64,000 nucleotides of DNA. Source: Phytomonas francai. Lineage: Eukaryota; Euglenozoa; Kinetoplastea; Trypanosomatida; Trypanosomatidae. Location of the stretch: the NCBI GenBank assembly GCA_001766655.1, contig MJCC01000007.1:726479-790478 (forward strand), in the 5' to 3' direction. The position numbers and the translations under genes were made by a program. Shown piece after piece: positions 48,602 through 58,210 of this stretch. The first letter of the stretch is position 1, and every line of letters starts with the position of its first letter. The notes under the pieces were generated by a model. That model worked only from the letters and a program-made list of their open reading frames with translations, was not told where the DNA came from and searched no databases.

Positions 48602-48931
48602 AGCATAAAAGTAAGAATCCGTTTTATAGTTCTACACTAACACGGAAAAGTCGATTATCTTCTACTTGAGCGCTCTTGCCTCCCCGTTTATTCATTTGCC
48701 AACGCGTCGAAACACAGGCATCCCCGCATAAGGAAAAGCAGGGCAAACTATCAATCCGTCTAGCCAATCCATCCAACCCTCCCAGACACTCGCGTGGGGC
48801 TGCGCTTGCGTGGGATTGCAGCTCCGATTCGGGTTCGTGCCGTCACAGACACCGGTCCTCCCGCCGTCACACGCAAAGGAGTCCGGAAGGAAAGGGAAAG
48901 GAAAGGAAAGGAAAGGGAAAGGAAGGAAGGG
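48107..48931. other. Intergenic spacer with (GA)n, (TA)n and a purine tract
   Basis: A (GA)12 tract begins 2 bases after the Dim1 stop (48109-48132). (TA)19 lies at 48553-48590. Composition then turns GC-rich, and a purine-only tract of GGAAA-like units (48886-48931) runs up to the next ATG. Short frames here are not supported. Confidence 0.6.
48553..48590. repeat. (TA)19 microsatellite
   Basis: Longest TA run of the window, followed by (TG)5. Confidence 0.9.
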
Positions 48932-49276
48932 ATGTGGCGCCAGCCTCGTGTGTTACTCCCGCGGCGAGCCCCCCTGGGGGGGGGCGCCCCGGCCCTCCTG
49001 CTGGGCCGCCGCTACGTCGCGGATAAAATCCTCATCGGAAGCTGCTCGGCGGGCCTCACCGCCTGCTCCACCCTCGGCCTCTTCCACCTCCTCGTGGTAC
49101 CGCTGACCTCGACGATCGCGTTGGCGACGATGGCGACCGCGACCGCGTCCGGTGCCCTCTGCGTGATCGACGGCGGAAGCCAAGACGGGACGACCTTCGG
49201 CGCGATCGTCGGGATCTTCATCGGCGGACTCGGCGGATTCTACGCGAAGTCCCAGAATGAGCCCTGGAATAAGTAA
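48932..49276 (+). CDS. Small membrane protein, probably mitochondrial, unknown function
   Basis: Not recognised. The 114-residue protein starts with an Arg-rich, acid-free segment (MWRQPRVLLPRRAPL), as in mitochondrial targeting, followed by three hydrophobic stretches (about 33-58, 59-79 and 88-104) rich in Gly, Ala, Thr and Leu. The glycine pattern in the last one (GAIVGIFIGGLGGFYA) suggests tight helix packing. The end is short and polar (KSQNEPWNK). Size and layout would fit a small subunit of an inner-membrane complex such as TIM or the respiratory chain, but no signature fixes that. The whole gene is in a GC-rich patch. The ATG used is the first in frame; a GTG extension 138 bases longer is only repeat-derived Lys/Arg/Glu. 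Confidence 0.65.
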   Translation: MWRQPRVLLPRRAPLGGGAPALLLGRRYVADKILIGSCSAGLTACSTLGLFHLLVVPLTSTIALATMATATASGALCVIDGGSQDGTTFGAIVGIFIGGLGGFYAKSQNEPWNK

Positions 49277-49954
49277 ATCCGCCTGGTATGCACACACACG
49301 CCCAACCCATCCAACGCCACTGCCTCCTCTTTCTCCATAACGAGCAAAATAAAGAGAATGGCTGTTGTTGTTGTTTGGGGGGGGGGGAGCGCGAAGTTGT
49401 GTAACGGCATGTTTTTTGTATTGGCATTATTTCCATCGCCTGCAAAAAGATCTGGTCTTACTTTTCACAACTCAGATCGATTCTAGTCTTCTTGCCTCAA
49501 ATCGTATGTAATGCTCGATCTGAGAAACACAGAACGCATACCATGTGCCGCGCACCTTTTACATAATTTATTTATAAAAATGCGCCTCTGATGTTCATTT
49601 TTCTTGATAAGAAAAGTAAATAGGCCAGCAGATAGACATAATAAAGACTCAGTGATTCGATATTTTTGGCTCTCACAGTACACCTATTTAAACCCAATCA
49701 TGTTGCGTTGAATAATAATAACAACGGAGTGCTAACATAATACCCAAAAAAACTACACCCAAAAAAAAAAACTATCTTTTCCTTTTCATACCCTCTCCTA
49801 CTGAGACCTACACTAAGAACATCTCTTCCGCGGGAAGGGTATAACAAAAAGAGGAGCACAGTATATATATATATATATATATATCGATCCCCATCTTTAC
49901 TTACAATCTGATTTTTTTCATAGCAAATATAAAGGGGAGATTTCCTTTTTCCGT
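49277..49954. other. Intergenic spacer with (TA)n
   Basis: G-run of about 12 at 49377-49388; A-run 49759-49770; (TA)11 at 49862-49884, 70 bases before the next ATG. The pyrimidine run just after it (tttccttttt at 49941-49950) lies immediately upstream of the ATG. No gene. Confidence 0.6.
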
Positions 49955-51601
49955 ATGTTCTGCCGCAGTTTTTTGCGCCTTCAAGCCGGCGAATTTCCGA
50001 TCCCCTCGCTCGTGAAGGCGATGCAGAGGGAACCTGTGTATTTACGCAGAGCTCCCCCATCGCTTTATATCACCTGCGATACGCAACTTCTCGAAAATAA
50101 GAGTACTCCCCCTCAACGCCATCTTACCCGTCTATTAGACTACGCCGATGACACTCGCCCACTGCAAACGTTCGGCGTTTATGCCTTAAGTACCACAACG
50201 ATGGATGATACCAAATTTGAAAACGAAGAAACACTTTCGACGATTCTTATTGGATTGCCGAAGGTATACAATGAAGAGGATGCGCGGCGTTTTGTGGAAA
50301 TGCACGAGCGTAGCTTGCGGGGGCTAGATTATATCGCACTGCCGGAGATTCATTCCAGCTCGGGGTGCGCGTTAAAGGCGGTTCAGCGTCGCTTTCCGAA
50401 TCTCCGCATTGCGTGCGGAGCTTTTGCAAAAGCGTTTCTCTCCGACTCCACTTTTTTCGACGGCGTGCGAAAGGCAATTCGAGAGAATTCAATGCAGGAA
50501 GTTTCCGACTCCGCGATGGTGTTTGCAGAAGTGGATGCAGATAGAAGTTGTTTGGAATTAGTAGATGGTCTTTCGATTCCATTGGGAATGAAGGGGAAAG
50601 AAGGAAAAGGGGGCCGACGTTATTTGAAAGCCTGCAGCATTCCCTTACACCCCCTTTGCGAGGAGCGGCGGCTTCGAAATCGCCGTCGACAGCATCATCC
50701 CCCGCATTTCGACGAGCAGCGTTTCTTTTTCTATGATACCGTTTTCGAAGCGATGCATATTGGAGCTTCCTCGGCAGGGTGGCTGCCATGGCTTGCGCAA
50801 ATCTTAACTGAATCTCGCGGGGAGATGATATTTCCCCTTCCACCGCTCATGGCCGCGCAGCATAGCGAGGAAGATTATCTTTTATTAGAGGTTTGGCGCG
50901 TGCAAGAGGCGGTAGAGTGCTTTTCCAAAGCGCTGCGTAAGGTTTCCTACATTCAGCGCGTACTTTCGGCCGGGTATGGCGAGCTGCCAGGCGATGCCGA
51001 GGATATCATTATCTCACTCGATAACACCGCCTATGAACTTGAAAAGCTACGAAGCCGGCTGGCGAAACGCCTTGAAACGGATACCGGGCGTGATATCAAT
51101 AAATGGAGTGAGCTGCTTTTAAGTAAGATCTTGAAGGAAATCATTTGCGCGAATGAGGAGGTGAGTGAAACACGCTTGAGTGAAGTTCGCAGCAGCTTCC
51201 AGCGATGGGCAACTACCGAAGATCTCGGCCGCCTCAGCCGAGCGCTTACGCGAGCGGCCCTAACCCTGCCCCCTACCGAGTTTAACGAACCAGAAATTGT
51301 CAAGAAAATAGAGGGTTTGCCTGTGGATTCTGAAAAATCTGCGTCATCGGGGAGTGAAACTAAGACGAACGGAGAAGAGCTGGAAGGACCACAAGGGGTT
51401 GCATTGCTGCAATCGATGTTTGAAAAAAAAGGCCTCCAAGGGCTTAACAAGGTCTTGAAGAAGGAGGAAATCGACGTGCGCGTCTTCCTCTCTATGAAAC
51501 CAGACGACTTCAAACTTGTCTTCAAGACAACCTTTGGTCTCTCAAAGAGACTCGAAATGCTGCAGAATGAGCTAAAGGCGAAGATCCCCTCCAACGTGTG
51601 A
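49955..51601 (+). CDS. Protein of unknown function; possible degenerate metallo-beta-lactamase fold and C-terminal SAM-like domain
   Basis: Not recognised by name. The 548-residue protein starts with an Arg-containing, acid-poor segment (MFCRSFLRLQAGEF) that may target mitochondria. Residues of about 90-150 read STILIGLPKVYNEEDARRF, then LDYIALPEIHSSSGCALKAV, then a strand-helix NLRIACGAFAKAFL. The order resembles the early strands of a metallo-beta-lactamase fold, with IHSSSG where H-x-H-x-D-H should be, so metal ligands would be missing, as in CPSF100 or INTS9-type inactive members. This is a visual fold guess. A helical central part (300-440) and a disordered Ser/Glu linker (about 450-480) follow. 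The last 65 residues (ALLQSMFEKKGLQGLNKVLK and onward, with LSMKPDDFKLVFKTTFGLSKRLEML) look like a SAM domain. Confidence 0.72.
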   Translation: MFCRSFLRLQAGEFPIPSLVKAMQREPVYLRRAPPSLYITCDTQLLENKSTPPQRHLTRLLDYADDTRPLQTFGVYALSTTTMDDTKFENEETLSTILIGLPKVYNEEDARRFVEMHERSLRGLDYIALPEIHSSSGCALKAVQRRFPNLRIACGAFAKAFLSDSTFFDGVRKAIRENSMQEVSDSAMVFAEVDADRSCLELVDGLSIPLGMKGKEGKGGRRYLKACSIPLHPLCEERRLRNRRRQHHPPHFDEQRFFFYDTVFEAMHIGASSAGWLPWLAQILTESRGEMIFPLPPLMAAQHSEEDYLLLEVWRVQEAVECFSKALRKVSYIQRVLSAGYGELPGDAEDIIISLDNTAYELEKLRSRLAKRLETDTGRDINKWSELLLSKILKEIICANEEVSETRLSEVRSSFQRWATTEDLGRLSRALTRAALTLPPTEFNEPEIVKKIEGLPVDSEKSASSGSETKTNGEELEGPQGVALLQSMFEKKGLQGLNKVLKKEEIDVRVFLSMKPDDFKLVFKTTFGLSKRLEMLQNELKAKIPSNV

Positions 51602-51895
51602 GCAATGTGAAGGGGCTTTGGTCTGGATTCGAACTTTTCTTTACAACAATGCGCAGACACTATATCTCGTTAAGCGTAAATTTGTATATATATATATATA
51701 TGTGGTGTCTCTTCAATAGATTCCCTTTGCACTTCGTTGAGGTAACGATGATAAAGAATGACTACCGGCCCCCTTTGTTTTTTCCTCTTTCCCTCCTCCT
51801 TCCCCACACACCCACACACCAAACGAGTCACATCCCCAGAAAAGAGATTCCCTGCGCTATCCATCCCCGACCCTCCCGCCCACGCTGTCACAGAC
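51602..51895. other. Short intergenic spacer
   Basis: Holds (TA)8 at 51685-51701 and a pyrimidine-rich stretch at 51771-51803 (ccctttgttttttcctcttt and following), a likely splice signal for the next gene. Confidence 0.6.
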
Positions 51896-52807
51896 ATGAG
51901 CACGATGAGGGTGGGCTATATCGGGCTCGGCCTGATGGGGGGCTCCATCGCGCGCAACATCCTCCTCGCGGGCTTCCCGCTCCACGTGTGGAATCGGACG
52001 CCCGGGAAGGCGGCGGAGCTCGTCGGGCTGGGGGCCGTGCCCTGTCAGACCCCCGCCGAGCTCGCGGCGGCCGTCGACGTCGTCTTTACAAACCTGCCCG
52101 ACGCCCCGGAGGTGATGGAGGTCGTCTTCGGCGCGAACGGCGTCGCGCAGGGGATTCGGCCGGGCTGCGTTTTTGTCGACAACAGCACGATCCGGGCCTC
52201 CGCGGCGCGCGAGATCGCCGCGCGGCTGTGGGGGGACTGCCAGGTGCGGGCGCTCGACGCGCCCGTCTCCGGCGGCGACCTCGGCGCCCGGCAGGCGACC
52301 CTCTCCATCATGGTGGGGGGGGAGAAGGAGGCGCTAGATCGGGTGCGGCCCGTGTTGGTCGCGATGGGGAAAACGATCACGCACATCGGCGGGAGCGGCG
52401 CCGGGCAGGTCTGTAAGGCCGCGAATCAAATCATGGTCGCCGCACAGATGGTGGCGATGGGAGAGATACTAGTGTTGGCGGAAAAATCCGGGGTTGCAGG
52501 CGATGTTGTGGTGGAGGCAATTAAAGGTGGCGCCGCACAGTGCTGGACGCTCGATGTGAAGCCGGATCGACTCTTCGCAGGGAATCGCGAGCCTGGCTTT
52601 AAGGCCAACCTGCAGCTTAAAGATATGCATATTGTCATGCAGTCTGCCAGAGAATACGGAGCGCCGCTGCCGAGCGCGGCCATTCACACGCAGCTCTATG
52701 AATCAATGGTGCAGTGCGGTGAGGGGGAGTTGGATAACTCGGCGGTAGTCGGGGTTCTTGAACGGATGGCAAATATGAAGATAAGAGAACCCAAGAAGCT
52801 GCAGTAG
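51896..52807 (+). CDS. Beta-hydroxyacid dehydrogenase (2-hydroxy-3-oxopropionate reductase-like)
   Basis: NAD(P)-dependent oxidoreductase of the 3-hydroxyisobutyrate/tartronate semialdehyde group. The 303-residue protein has the Rossmann motif GYIGLGLMGGSIARN (7-21), the substrate motif DAPVSGGDLGA (121-131), and GAGQVCKAANQ (168-178) with catalytic Lys174 and Asn178. A C-terminal helical domain with the LKDMH segment follows. No targeting sequence; the C terminus KKLQ is not a peroxisomal signal, so cytosolic location is likely. Family resemblance is to bacterial GarR-like enzymes. A similar gene is, as I recall, annotated at the equivalent T. brucei locus, so any transfer would be old. The first 500 bases are GC-rich, the rest is not. 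Confidence 0.88.
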   Translation: MSTMRVGYIGLGLMGGSIARNILLAGFPLHVWNRTPGKAAELVGLGAVPCQTPAELAAAVDVVFTNLPDAPEVMEVVFGANGVAQGIRPGCVFVDNSTIRASAAREIAARLWGDCQVRALDAPVSGGDLGARQATLSIMVGGEKEALDRVRPVLVAMGKTITHIGGSGAGQVCKAANQIMVAAQMVAMGEILVLAEKSGVAGDVVVEAIKGGAAQCWTLDVKPDRLFAGNREPGFKANLQLKDMHIVMQSAREYGAPLPSAAIHTQLYESMVQCGEGELDNSAVVGVLERMANMKIREPKKLQ

Positions 52808-53523
52808 GGTTATTTACGTCATTTAATGATCAGCGTTTTTCATCTTTTTCCCCTTAAGTAGTTCAGCTTATCTTTTTTTTTTTTTGGGGGGGAGGGGAGG
52901 AACTTTCGCGTTGATTTCTTTACTTTTATTTTGTTTGTCTCAATCAGTCGAAATTAGATCTTTCCTCTGTCAGTCTTAAAAAACGTAGTCCTTGGTGTTG
53001 ACCTAGAATCTCTTGCTAGGCGCTGGTTTATTTTTCTCCTCTGTTGATTATAGCATTTCGCTTTTTCAATATCGTCTGAAAAAAATGTGGGGAAATTCAC
53101 TCGATCTTTTTTGATGGGTTCTCGTTAATAATATTTAAAAAATGATATACCTTCGATTTCGAAGCTTGCGGGATCTAAAACTGTCAACGCCTAGCTTCCC
53201 TTTGTGAACTGTTGAGTTACTAGAATGGATATGATATCGCAGAATTATTTCATACAATATTAAAAAACGATATGAGGATGATGATTTCAAGGGATTTAAA
53301 TGAGTCATTTCTAATAATAACTTACACTTTGTTACTTCGTTTAGCTGTTGCTGTTTTCTTTTATTAGCGTTAGTAGTAGTATTAAGGAGCGTAATCCATA
53401 TTAGAACCTCGATTTCGGTGTTTGGGTATTTCTAAGCGATTATCCCACACTGAAAAGAGCTCGTGCTGGTTTACATTTCGATTATTTTTTTCGCACTTTC
53501 GCTGTCGACTCCGGTCTAACAAA
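52808..53523. other. Intergenic spacer
   Basis: AT-rich; T-run then G-run at 52872-52900. A T-rich stretch with AG at about 53355-53376 and another T-rich stretch at 53480-53491 are possible signals for the next gene. No gene. Confidence 0.5.
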
Positions 53524-54639
53524 ATGGAAAAGGTGGTATCGGTCTCCTGTTCTGCCTCGGATATCTGCGATGTCCAGGCGTTGGGAATCCTACTAAGCTA
53601 CCTTCCTGAGGGGGTTAGAGATAAAATATGGCACCGTATGCTTCATGCGTTGGCATTGTTCGATAGGGAACGTCATGTAGAAGTGGTGAAGGTGGTGAAA
53701 AATGTGCTTTCCATCTGCAAGAATATCGCCCCGAAGCTTCCTCATGTAATAAGAGGTAAAGCCATCCGTGAGGCCTACAATGCTGCCGAGGCGACTCCGA
53801 CCTCGACCTTTCTTTCCATTCAACTATTCGTCCGCTTTGTGGAAAGTGCTCCGTTCTACCAAACTGCCACCATCCGTGCAAATGCGTGCAAACAGCTCCA
53901 GGTGAATATTGAGAATAACCAAGACTGGAACTGTGCGAAAGCCTACGGCAACGGCTGTGGAACGTATTATCGATTCTGCAAATCGAGTAAAAAGTACTTT
54001 TTTAAGGTGATTGACGACATCCCAGTGAGTGTGATCTACGTCCTCTGTGTGATGCTAGAGGCGGATCTCTTATCGGACTTGGTTCCGTTCTTCTGCCGCT
54101 TACAATGCCAAGGAGAAGTGAGTCGCCTTCACAAGGTGCTGTTTTTCATTTTGAAAGGGGTCTGGCCTTTCGCGAATCGTGATCTCTTCTTTGAGGGCTA
54201 CGGTGTAGATGATTTAGAGGAAAATCAGCGTTTTTGGATGGTCGCGCGGAGCTTGGATGAAACCCGTGAGGAGCTCCCGCGTGGGGTGAAGCCGCCACCA
54301 CAGATGGAAGGCAGCATTCGCTGTGAGGTCTACGGCGGCTTCCGACTTAATATCACCTCCCCGACAACAACGAGGGTCTCCTTTATCGTTTCGGTTGATC
54401 CCAAAATACCGGTGATCCCACAGACAATGATTAATTGGGTTTCGGGTAAAATTATGAAACAAATTCTGGTGGGAATGACGAAAGCTACGACCCTTGCACA
54501 GGATCAGCAGGGCAAGTACTTCGACCGACGGTGTAAACGACCGGATACGTATCGCATGCTGCGAGAGCATTTCAATCAAGCTATCAAAAAAATGGATCCT
54601 ATGGGGTACGAGCAGTACGCAATACCGGAAGATTACTAA
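53524..54639 (+). CDS. START-like lipid-binding domain protein
   Basis: Probable lipid-transfer or lipid-sensing protein. The 371-residue protein has an N-terminal helical part (about 15-110). A START-like fold follows (about 125-335), recognised by KKYFFKVIDDIPVSVIYVLCVMLEADLLSDLVPFF in outline, then VWPFANRDLFFEGYGVDDLEENQRFWMVARSLDE and, near the end, SFIVSVDPKIPVIPQTMINWVSGKI (given only as landmarks, split here by structure). These correspond to the W-P-F-x-x-R-D strand pair and the final long helix of START domains. The last 40 residues are basic with a short helix. No membrane span or PTS1 is seen. The ligand cannot be predicted. The first ATG (53524) was used; the frame extends upstream only through a TTG start. 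Confidence 0.78.
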   Translation: MEKVVSVSCSASDICDVQALGILLSYLPEGVRDKIWHRMLHALALFDRERHVEVVKVVKNVLSICKNIAPKLPHVIRGKAIREAYNAAEATPTSTFLSIQLFVRFVESAPFYQTATIRANACKQLQVNIENNQDWNCAKAYGNGCGTYYRFCKSSKKYFFKVIDDIPVSVIYVLCVMLEADLLSDLVPFFCRLQCQGEVSRLHKVLFFILKGVWPFANRDLFFEGYGVDDLEENQRFWMVARSLDETREELPRGVKPPPQMEGSIRCEVYGGFRLNITSPTTTRVSFIVSVDPKIPVIPQTMINWVSGKIMKQILVGMTKATTLAQDQQGKYFDRRCKRPDTYRMLREHFNQAIKKMDPMGYEQYAIPEDY

Positions 54640-54977
54640 TGTGTCTTTATGCATTCTTGTTGCTGGTGCATAGACCCCCTTCTAGGCGCGATTAAATTTT
54701 GTCGTGCGTCAGAGCCTGGAAATTGAAATATGAAAGGTGTTTAATCGTAACACATGGGAGCCTTGAGCTCTTGGATCATGCCCTCCCATATTTCCTACCA
54801 TTTATCTGTCGACTTGCTTACCTTTCTTTTTTCCTCTTTTTTTTTACCAAGCCATCCCCCTCCCCCCTCTCCTCGTCTTGTGTAGGGGTGCTTGTAGGTT
54901 TTTCCTTACTGAGAAAGCTGTAAACAAAGACGCTAGAAAAAAAAAAAAAAGGTAAAGTAATCTCATAATACTACAGC
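54640..54977. other. Intergenic spacer
   Basis: Two pyrimidine tracts (54821-54846, and 54854-54879 with AG listed separately), then an A-run (54938-54950) just before the SET gene start. Confidence 0.55.
54854..54885 (+). promoter_or_regulatory. Probable spliced-leader acceptor for the SET gene
   Basis: C/T-rich tract (atccccctcccccctctcct) followed by AG at 54884-54885, 92 bases before the ATG at 54978. Confidence 0.55.
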
Positions 54978-56789
54978 ATGACGAGAGTCACCCAAGATGA
55001 CCTCAATTGGTTTAATTCAAAGCTTCAGCTCTGTGAGTGTATGGAGGTAAAGCTATTTTACCTCGCGCTCTCCTTCCAAGGGAAGGAAACGGACGAAAAG
55101 GGGAAAGAGGATCCTCTGCAATTAGCCTGTGGAACGTTGTGGACGCTCAACAAAGCGCTACGCGCAGCGCGTTTGATCGTCTGCGATGAGCGGCAGCTTT
55201 GGGAGCGGCTTGGCCTGGATTTTTTTGTGCACTTCACCAAGGAGCTCGATCCGTGGAATGAGCAAAATGCGGTCAAGATGGTATACCAATTCCTTTCGCT
55301 GCGAAGCCCCTGTGCGTCATGCCAAAAAAATGATAATGAAGCGGAAGAAAAAGAAGAAAAGTATCTTTTCGAAGCTCTTGAGGCGCACATGATAGAACAT
55401 ATAAAACCGCAGCAAACGATGAGCTTGTGCAGCCGCGAACGCTTGCAGAGGGCCGAGTACCCAGAGGGGGATTCCCGCCGTGTGTTAAAGGTTGTACCGA
55501 CGGAAAAAGGAAATGATTACAGTGAGGGGGGTTTGGTATGCAGCCGGCCTATCAATGCGTTTGGAGAGCTGCTCCGCGTACCGAGGTCCGCCCTGTTTTT
55601 TCGGGATACGGTTCTTGAGTATTGCGATCTCGGGGCTGCTGTCAGGAGGGAACCTCGCCTGGCAAACATCCTCGAAAACGTCGAGGTCTTACTTGTGATG
55701 AGCTTTCTGTACGAACTCCGCGTTGTCGGCGCCGAGCGCTCGAACTGGCGGGGGCTGCTTCTATCCTGTCCGCGTAAATTTCCTACGGTACCGCTTTTCT
55801 GGGAGCTTGGCGATCTTCGGGAACTGTCAGGGATGGATGTGTTAGATGTCGTTCTACGACAACGTGAGGAATCGGAAAACTTTGCCCAAACCATCGAACA
55901 CTTTCTCCCGATCCTATGGGAGTGCCTGCCGCCGACGCTGGGCGACGTGACTTTTGACGAGTTCAAATCCGCCTTCTCCGCGGAGTGCATCAGCTTCGCG
56001 AAGGCCGTCTTCAATTCACGCGCATTTAACCTTAACATTGACGGGAATGTGGTGCTCGCGATGGTTCCGATTGCGGATATGATAAATCACCAGAACTTCA
56101 CGGATGTGCTTGTGCGAAAAGTGGAATCAAACGGGGGGGATTTCGTAATGCTCGCAGGAGCGCCTCTCGGGGACTTGGATATCGGGCGCGAACTATGGAT
56201 GAGCTATGGTCCCCTGCAGAACTGGGAGCTGCTGCATCATTATGGGTTCGTGATACCACGGAATGTGCACGACAAGCTACCCTTTCCACTTCAAGACGCC
56301 CTTGCCGATGAGGATGACGTGTGGTGCCGTCGTCGGCGCCTTCTTATCGAGGAATATAGTCTCTATCTGCATGGCGAGTGTTGGCTGGCTGCGCATGGGG
56401 TGCCCTGTGAGGCCTTGCGCGCACTACTCCGCGTCCATCTCGCGCAGCCCGAGGAGTTTGATGCGATGGAAAGCAAAAGTCCTTTCCTCGCTCTCTCTGT
56501 TTCGACTGAAATAAGTGTCGTTCAAACGATCGAAAACGTGGTGAAGTGTGTCCTGGAGCAGTTCCCTAACTCACTTGATGAAGATAAAGCTACCTTAGCT
56601 AATATGGTAGAGGAAACCGCAACAGATGCAGGGAGCTGCGAAGAAGGTGAACAAATCGATGATTTGCATGCGCTCGATAATTACAAGCTGTGTCTTCATT
56701 TGCGTATCGGCCTTAAAGAAATTGCGTACAGAACCCTACAGTGTTGCAAGGAGGTGCAGTCAAACATCGAGGACAATCTCACTGGCTAA
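54978..56789 (+). CDS. SET-domain protein methyltransferase (SETD3/RLSMT group)
   Basis: Lysine- or histidine-methyltransferase of the Rubisco-LSMT/SETD3 type; the target is unknown and probably non-histone. The 603-residue protein has a split SET domain. It begins around 170 (FGELLRVPRSALFF). A helical insert includes VLLVMSFLYELRV. The landmark SRAFNLN and the core motif MVPIADMINHQ follow, with Asn370-His371. LWMSYGPLQNWELLHHYGF then gives Tyr410 and Asn415, the cofactor and catalytic side. The C-terminal substrate-binding helical domain (about 440-603) has an acidic stretch near 545-560. The N-terminal 165 residues are not recognisable. Low-GC codon use throughout, no GC island. Confidence 0.85.
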   Translation: MTRVTQDDLNWFNSKLQLCECMEVKLFYLALSFQGKETDEKGKEDPLQLACGTLWTLNKALRAARLIVCDERQLWERLGLDFFVHFTKELDPWNEQNAVKMVYQFLSLRSPCASCQKNDNEAEEKEEKYLFEALEAHMIEHIKPQQTMSLCSRERLQRAEYPEGDSRRVLKVVPTEKGNDYSEGGLVCSRPINAFGELLRVPRSALFFRDTVLEYCDLGAAVRREPRLANILENVEVLLVMSFLYELRVVGAERSNWRGLLLSCPRKFPTVPLFWELGDLRELSGMDVLDVVLRQREESENFAQTIEHFLPILWECLPPTLGDVTFDEFKSAFSAECISFAKAVFNSRAFNLNIDGNVVLAMVPIADMINHQNFTDVLVRKVESNGGDFVMLAGAPLGDLDIGRELWMSYGPLQNWELLHHYGFVIPRNVHDKLPFPLQDALADEDDVWCRRRRLLIEEYSLYLHGECWLAAHGVPCEALRALLRVHLAQPEEFDAMESKSPFLALSVSTEISVVQTIENVVKCVLEQFPNSLDEDKATLANMVEETATDAGSCEEGEQIDDLHALDNYKLCLHLRIGLKEIAYRTLQCCKEVQSNIEDNLTG

Positions 56790-57190
56790 TATCCAGCTTC
56801 TTTGTGTGGTTCGTCTATTCTTTTTCCACATGTCTTGCGGTCATATTGAATTAGTGTATAATAAAGACCAGAGCCCGCTGCCCTCCTCAGGCAGCAGGAA
56901 GAATAAATCGAGTAACATATCAATCTTGTTTCACTAAGCTTGAAAATAGTGAGGTTGATTGAAAAAAATTCAAGATGGTTTGTGTTCTTCTAAACATCAG
57001 AAAAAAGTCCTAGCATTTATGTAGTGTTTGCTAGCTCTAAAGGAAATTGCATTGATTGGTAGTACGCTTTGCTACATCCTTTAATTCAATCATGCTTTCC
57101 ATCCCATGTATTTAGAATAGATACCAGAAATTTTAAGTTGTGCACTAAGCTTTGTAGCTCACTTTAAAGCCAAACTAAAAAAATCCGTAA
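56790..57190. other. Intergenic spacer
   Basis: AT-rich; weak pyrimidine stretch near 56811-56832 (tctattctttttccacatgtc). No gene, no long repeat. Confidence 0.5.
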
Positions 57191-58210
57191 ATGGCGAACC
57201 CTTTTGAAAAAGACCTCAACCAGGACCCTTTCAGGGAACACGAATCGAATAATATCGATAGCTACCTCCCGCCGTCAATCCTCGCCGACGATCTGGTAAA
57301 CACACAGTCACCAACGATGTATGGAGGCCCTGCGTTAGACGGAACACCCTACAACAGAGCGGAGATCAATAAAGAGGGAAAAGGCCTTCCAGAGGCGACT
57401 CCACAACTCTTCTTTCCCACCACAGCAGCCGCAATGGCGACTCCAAATGACACCGCCCAAGGCACGCAGGAAATCAAGCCCACCTCAAAGTTCTGGACGA
57501 TAGAGTTCTACCAGCAATTCTTTGATATTAACACCCAGCAGGTTCTTATTCGCATCAGCAACGCCCTCGTACCGATCAACCCGCCGGACTTTCTGATGGA
57601 CCGCAACTGGCACTACGCTACGGGGAATGAGTCCTGGATGCACAATAACCCCACGGAGGCGATTCCCCAAGGGGAGCTCATCATTGACGGAATTCAACTT
57701 TCGCGAAAGCCAGATTTATACGGTCCTTTCTGGATCTGTACGACGCTGTGGATGTTGTTGGGGGTGGTAAGCAATATTATGGGCCGGATCTCATATATCC
57801 GGCATAACCAAAACGCGTCCGCAAACTGGAACTATGATTTTTCCGTCTCCATCATTGCGTGCATGGTAATATACCTGTACTGCTTTGTCTTTGGTACGTT
57901 GGTGTGGGGGGTGATGCACTGGAAGAATCTTCCAGTTACGCTTACCGACACCCTCTGCCTCTACGGCTACAGCATGTTCATTTTCATCCTCGCGGCGCTG
58001 CTTTGCATGATTCCTATCAGTACGCTTCAGTGGTCTGTCGTTATGTTCTCCGGGTTGTGGTCAACAGCATTTCTTGTAAGTAACTTCTGGTTTATGTGGA
58101 AGAATTCCCTCGATCAAAAGTCATTTCTTATGATTGTTGCGCTTGTTGTTGTCTTCCACATGGCCTTAAGTCTATCCTTCAAATTTTACTTTATGAATTA
58201 CATCTACTGA
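57191..58210 (+). CDS. YIP1-family membrane protein (YIPF1/2-like)
   Basis: Family role: multi-pass ER-Golgi protein interacting with Rab GTPases and acting in vesicle formation. The 339-residue protein has a long polar cytosolic N terminus (about 1-175). Five membrane spans follow (about 180-198, 218-240, 252-275, 282-301, 310-335). The family motif DLYGPFW (175-181) precedes the first span and YGYS (258-261) lies in the middle. Region 103-130 (TIEFYQQFFDINTQQVLIRI) is the FF-D-x-x-T/S-x-x-V-x-x-R element typical of YIPF1-4 proteins. The C terminus is short (NYIY) and lumenal by family topology. Start chosen at the only sensible ATG. Confidence 0.9.
   Translation: MANPFEKDLNQDPFREHESNNIDSYLPPSILADDLVNTQSPTMYGGPALDGTPYNRAEINKEGKGLPEATPQLFFPTTAAAMATPNDTAQGTQEIKPTSKFWTIEFYQQFFDINTQQVLIRISNALVPINPPDFLMDRNWHYATGNESWMHNNPTEAIPQGELIIDGIQLSRKPDLYGPFWICTTLWMLLGVVSNIMGRISYIRHNQNASANWNYDFSVSIIACMVIYLYCFVFGTLVWGVMHWKNLPVTLTDTLCLYGYSMFIFILAALLCMIPISTLQWSVVMFSGLWSTAFLVSNFWFMWKNSLDQKSFLMIVALVVVFHMALSLSFKFYFMNYIY

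Noticed and set aside
51610..51650. TTCGAAT box resembling a tRNA T-loop on the minus strand
   Set aside because: Flanking bases do not pair as a T-arm and no acceptor or anticodon stem could be built.
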